Assembly: GCA_028706585.1 (NCBI GenBank) | Contig: JAQTVX010000011.1 | Location: forward strand, 1-17,343 | From: Candidatus Krumholzibacteriia bacterium | GTDB taxonomy: Bacteria > Krumholzibacteriota > Krumholzibacteriia > Krumholzibacteriales > Krumholzibacteriaceae | Reading direction: 5' to 3' | Length of the DNA stretch: 17,343 nucleotides | Part shown: piece by piece, positions 14,998 to 17,343 of the stretch | Position numbering within the stretch: the first letter of the stretch is position 1 | Layout: each line of letters starts with the position of its first letter | Notes under the pieces: generated by a model | The model's database searches: none | Told to the model about the DNA's origin: nothing | What the model saw: only the letters and a program-made list of their open reading frames with translations | Program-made: the position numbers and the translations under genes

Positions 14998-16095
14998 CTA
15001 GCGTTCCGTGGAAGAGACGGCTCTCGTCGCGAGCACCTCTTCGACTATAGAGAAAAAGTCCTTGAGAGAGAGCTTTTCCCCCCGCGTCCCCTGGAAAATC
15101 CTCACGTTCGGAGCGCTCTCCGGAATCCAGCCCGAGCGGTCGAACTTGGTAAAAAGCCCGATCGACGGCACGCCGAGGGCGGAGGCGAAATGAAACAGAT
15201 TCGTATTTCCCGAAATGAACAGATCACACTGCGAGAGCAGCGCAATCGTCTCGCTGAGATTCTCCGGCTTGAGATCGATAATCTCCCCCTTCAGCTCACC
15301 GACGAGATCCTTAACGAGCTTGTCGTCCCACGGGTTCGCGAAGATGAGAAACTTCGCCCTTCGGCGGCTGGCGAGGTTGTTCGCGAGATACGCGATGATC
15401 TCCGGTATCACGTGATGCCTGGTTTTGCTGCTGCTGGGATCGAGCCCGACCATGAGAAGATCCTTCTCGGGCTTCCAGAAATGCTTGAGCTGGCGGGCAT
15501 GCTGCACATCGCGAGGCATGAGAGAAACCGAATCCCACCCCTCGCCGAGCTTGACCCCGATCGCCTGGAGGATCCTTGGCATATTCCTCCCCTCATATCC
15601 CCGCTCTGATAGACGCACCTCGCAGTTGATATAGGGAAATGAAAGGGGATGTTCGAAACCGATCCGAATCCGCGCGCCTGACGCGAATGCCAGGAGATGC
15701 CTCTCGAGCGAGAAATGCCGATCGAGCAGGATGACGGCGTCCATCTTTCTCTTCCTGAGCTTACGCGCGAGCGCCAGATAGTCGGCCGAGTAGAGCTTGA
15801 GCTGGCGCGGGTCGTATGAAATGATCACATTCACCCGCATGAGCCCCTTCACAAGCTCGGCGTCGGCGTTCCTCACGAGCATCGTCGTCTTGATCTGAGG
15901 AAAATTGGTCCCGAAAAAATTGATCACCGGGGCCGCGAAAAGAAGATCGACAAGATCCCCTGAATCGATGAACATGAGCGACGAAGCGTTGGCAATATCG
16001 GCAGGCAGCTGAAACGGCTGTTTCTTCCCCATGCTCCGGGCGAAATACGAAAACAACCGTGGAACGACGTATCGCCCTTGCTCACGCTCGTGCAT
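14998..16095 (-). CDS. Divergent glycosyltransferase family 9 (heptosyltransferase-like) protein
   Basis: This 365-residue protein has the GT9 (GT-B fold) layout. The N-terminal half opens with SSLMFIDSGDLVDLLFAAPV (38-57), which sits where other GT9 enzymes have their GD..L..P motif. The C-terminal half has the nucleotide-sugar-site box SGNTNLFHFASALGVPSIGL (295-314). Typical GT9 enzymes have D-S/G-G-P/I at the NTNL position and GPT after the box; here it reads GLFTKF, so this is a remote member and its donor may not be ADP-heptose. I chose the ATG at 16095 over a longer frame because GGAGG sits 8 bases upstream and the longer N-terminus is low-complexity Arg/Ser/Gly shadow sequence. It overlaps the end of lon by 14 bases and ends 24 bases before the ABC transporter. 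A role in LPS core assembly is inferred from context. Confidence 0.85.
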   Translation of the reverse strand: MHEREQGRYVVPRLFSYFARSMGKKQPFQLPADIANASSLMFIDSGDLVDLLFAAPVINFFGTNFPQIKTTMLVRNADAELVKGLMRVNVIISYDPRQLKLYSADYLALARKLRKRKMDAVILLDRHFSLERHLLAFASGARIRIGFEHPLSFPYINCEVRLSERGYEGRNMPRILQAIGVKLGEGWDSVSLMPRDVQHARQLKHFWKPEKDLLMVGLDPSSSKTRHHVIPEIIAYLANNLASRRRAKFLIFANPWDDKLVKDLVGELKGEIIDLKPENLSETIALLSQCDLFISGNTNLFHFASALGVPSIGLFTKFDRSGWIPESAPNVRIFQGTRGEKLSLKDFFSIVEEVLATRAVSSTER

Positions 16096-17343
16096 TCTGC
16101 CGCCTCCGTTTCGCGGGCTTCCGCTTCCGCCCGTTTCCGTCGACCAGCGCCAGCTCGATCCCCTCGTCCACCCGCTCGATGAAACGGAACCACATTCCCT
16201 TGATGATGCGAGCGGGAATCTCCTCAACATCCTTCTCATTGATTCGCGGAAGTACGATCTCCCGTATGCCCGCGCGATTCGCCGCAATAACCTTCTCCTT
16301 GATCGCGCCCACCGGAAGCACGTTTCCGGTCAGGGTCACCTCCCCGGTCATGGCGACCTCGTTTCTGACCTTTCGTCCCAGAGCGAGCGAAGCCAGCGCA
16401 GTCGCGATGGCGACTCCGGCGCTAGGCCCATCTTTCGGAACCGCTCCGGCAGGAACATGGAGGTGGATATCGTACGTTTCGAAGAAGCGTGGGTCGGCGA
16501 GCTCGCCTGCGTACCGTGATTTCACGAAGCTCAGGGCAGCCTCCGCGGATTCCTTCATCACCTCGCCGAGGCTTCCAGTGAGCTTGAGCCGGCCGCTCCC
16601 CTTTACGGTTATCGCCTCGATAAAGAGTATCGTTCCCCCTGCGGCCGATCTGGCCATGCCTGTCGATACGCCAATGGCCGGGCGCGGGCGCATCTCCTCC
16701 TCTGGATAATCCTCGGGTCCGAGCCAGCCCTTCAGATTCGCTCGAGTGACACGAAATGGACCTTTCCGGCGTTCAACGAGCCGGCGTGCGCTTTTTCGCG
16801 CGATGGATGCAATGCACCGCTCCAAGTTTCTCACGCCGGCTTCCCGCGTGTAGCGTTCGACGATCGCGGCTATCGCATCATCCGCAAAAATGAGCTTGGA
16901 CGCCGGGACGCCCGTCTGGGAAAGCTGCCGCGGAACCAGGAACCGTTTCGCAATTTTCACCTTCTCGTACGTGATGTATCCGGGCAGCTCGAGCACCTCC
17001 ATACGATCAAGCAGCGGCGCCGGGATCGTATCGCGCAGATTCGCCGTCGTTATGAACATCACGCGCGATAGATCGAACGGAATATTGATATAATGATCCT
17101 CGAATGAATTGTTCTGCTCCGGATCGAGCACCTCGAGAAGAGCAGAGGCCGGATCGCCGCGGAAATCGACTCCGAGCTTGTCTATCTCGTCCAGCATGAA
17201 AACCGGATTGTTGTGCCCCGCCGTGCGAATGCCCTGGATGACCTTGCCTGGAAGAGCGCCGATGTACGTTCGCCTGTGACCGCGGATCTCCGCCTCGTCC
17301 TTCATGCCTCCCAGCGACATTCTAACGAAGCTGCGGCCAAGCG
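16082..17343 (-). CDS. lon: ATP-dependent protease Lon, C-terminal part (5' end beyond window)
   Basis: Lon is a cytosolic AAA+ serine protease that unfolds and degrades damaged and regulatory proteins. The reading frame is open to the window edge; the seven codons before the first visible Met read LGRSFVR, which continues the conserved Lon box, so the true start lies outside. Counting from the Met at 17320, I see EIRGHRRTYIGALPGK (11-26), Walker B FMLDEIDK (41-48), a sensor TTAN (91-94), the sensor-2 region GVRNLER (162-168), and then the protease domain. The catalytic Ser is S300 in PKDGPSAG and the catalytic Lys is K341 in GAIKEK, so the enzyme should be active. The N-terminal substrate domain and Walker A are off-window. 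The C-terminus is a strongly basic tail (RKRKPAKRRRQ). The next gene starts inside the last codons of lon, so the LPS operon is apparently co-transcribed with it. Confidence 0.97.
   Translation of the reverse strand, partial: LGRSFVRMSLGGMKDEAEIRGHRRTYIGALPGKVIQGIRTAGHNNPVFMLDEIDKLGVDFRGDPASALLEVLDPEQNNSFEDHYINIPFDLSRVMFITTANLRDTIPAPLLDRMEVLELPGYITYEKVKIAKRFLVPRQLSQTGVPASKLIFADDAIAAIVERYTREAGVRNLERCIASIARKSARRLVERRKGPFRVTRANLKGWLGPEDYPEEEMRPRPAIGVSTGMARSAAGGTILFIEAITVKGSGRLKLTGSLGEVMKESAEAALSFVKSRYAGELADPRFFETYDIHLHVPAGAVPKDGPSAGVAIATALASLALGRKVRNEVAMTGEVTLTGNVLPVGAIKEKVIAANRAGIREIVLPRINEKDVEEIPARIIKGMWFRFIERVDEGIELALVDGNGRKRKPAKRRRQNARA

Noticed and set aside
1..17343. Mobile elements, CRISPR arrays, tRNA or rRNA genes
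   Set aside because: No transposase or integrase motifs, no regularly spaced repeats, no recognisable tRNA cloverleaf or rRNA sequence were seen on either strand by eye.

Overview
This is a GC-rich window in which every convincing gene lies on the minus strand, so genes are described from high to low coordinates. It reads as an envelope-polysaccharide locus of a Gram-negative (outer-membrane, LPS-making) bacterium. The evidence is the set of ADP-heptose activation enzymes, heptosyltransferase-like GT9 proteins, an MsbA-type lipid flippase, a Wza-like export lipoprotein and a membrane phosphoglycosyl transferase. Nothing in the sequence fixes the phylum; an uncultured lineage is plausible. I found no tRNA, rRNA, CRISPR array, insertion sequence or integrase.

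Block 1 (17343 to 4519) is one tightly packed run of twelve genes. It starts with the C-terminal two thirds or so of the protease Lon, cut by the window edge. Then come a divergent GT9 protein, an MsbA-like ABC transporter, a WaaF-like heptosyltransferase, heptose-7-phosphate kinase (rfaE1), a GT4 transferase, heptose-1-phosphate nucleotidyltransferase (rfaE2), two more GT9 proteins, a WaaE/KdtX-like GT2 and two GT4 transferases. Neighbours overlap by 4 to 50 bases or are separated by at most 24 bases, so this is probably one transcription unit. The likely logic is that RfaE1 and RfaE2 make nucleotide-activated heptose, the GT9/GT4/GT2 enzymes build the LPS core on lipid A, and the MsbA-like protein flips the product across the inner membrane. 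GmhA, GmhB, HldD, Kdo enzymes and WaaA are not in the window.

Block 2 (4389 to 1243) follows a 129-base gap holding a weak candidate promoter. It has three coupled genes: a secreted DUF3108 protein, a bacterial deoxyhypusine-synthase-like protein of unknown role, and a multi-membrane-span GT39/PMT-type glycosyltransferase.

Block 3 (1242 to 1) carries the start of a capsule or exopolysaccharide system. It has a WbaP/PglC-type sugar-1-phosphate transferase and, at the window edge, the first 81 codons of a Wza-like lipoprotein. The leader of the sugar transferase has an intrinsic-terminator-like hairpin ending just before its ribosome binding site, and an upstream segment able to form a competing hairpin. 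The leader of the Wza-like gene has a perfect 20-base palindrome just downstream of a consensus TTGACA. These two leaders are the most interesting non-coding signals.

Half of the 16 visible start codons are GTG or TTG. Several starts were moved from the longest reading frame to a site supported by a ribosome binding site and by the overlap with the upstream gene.
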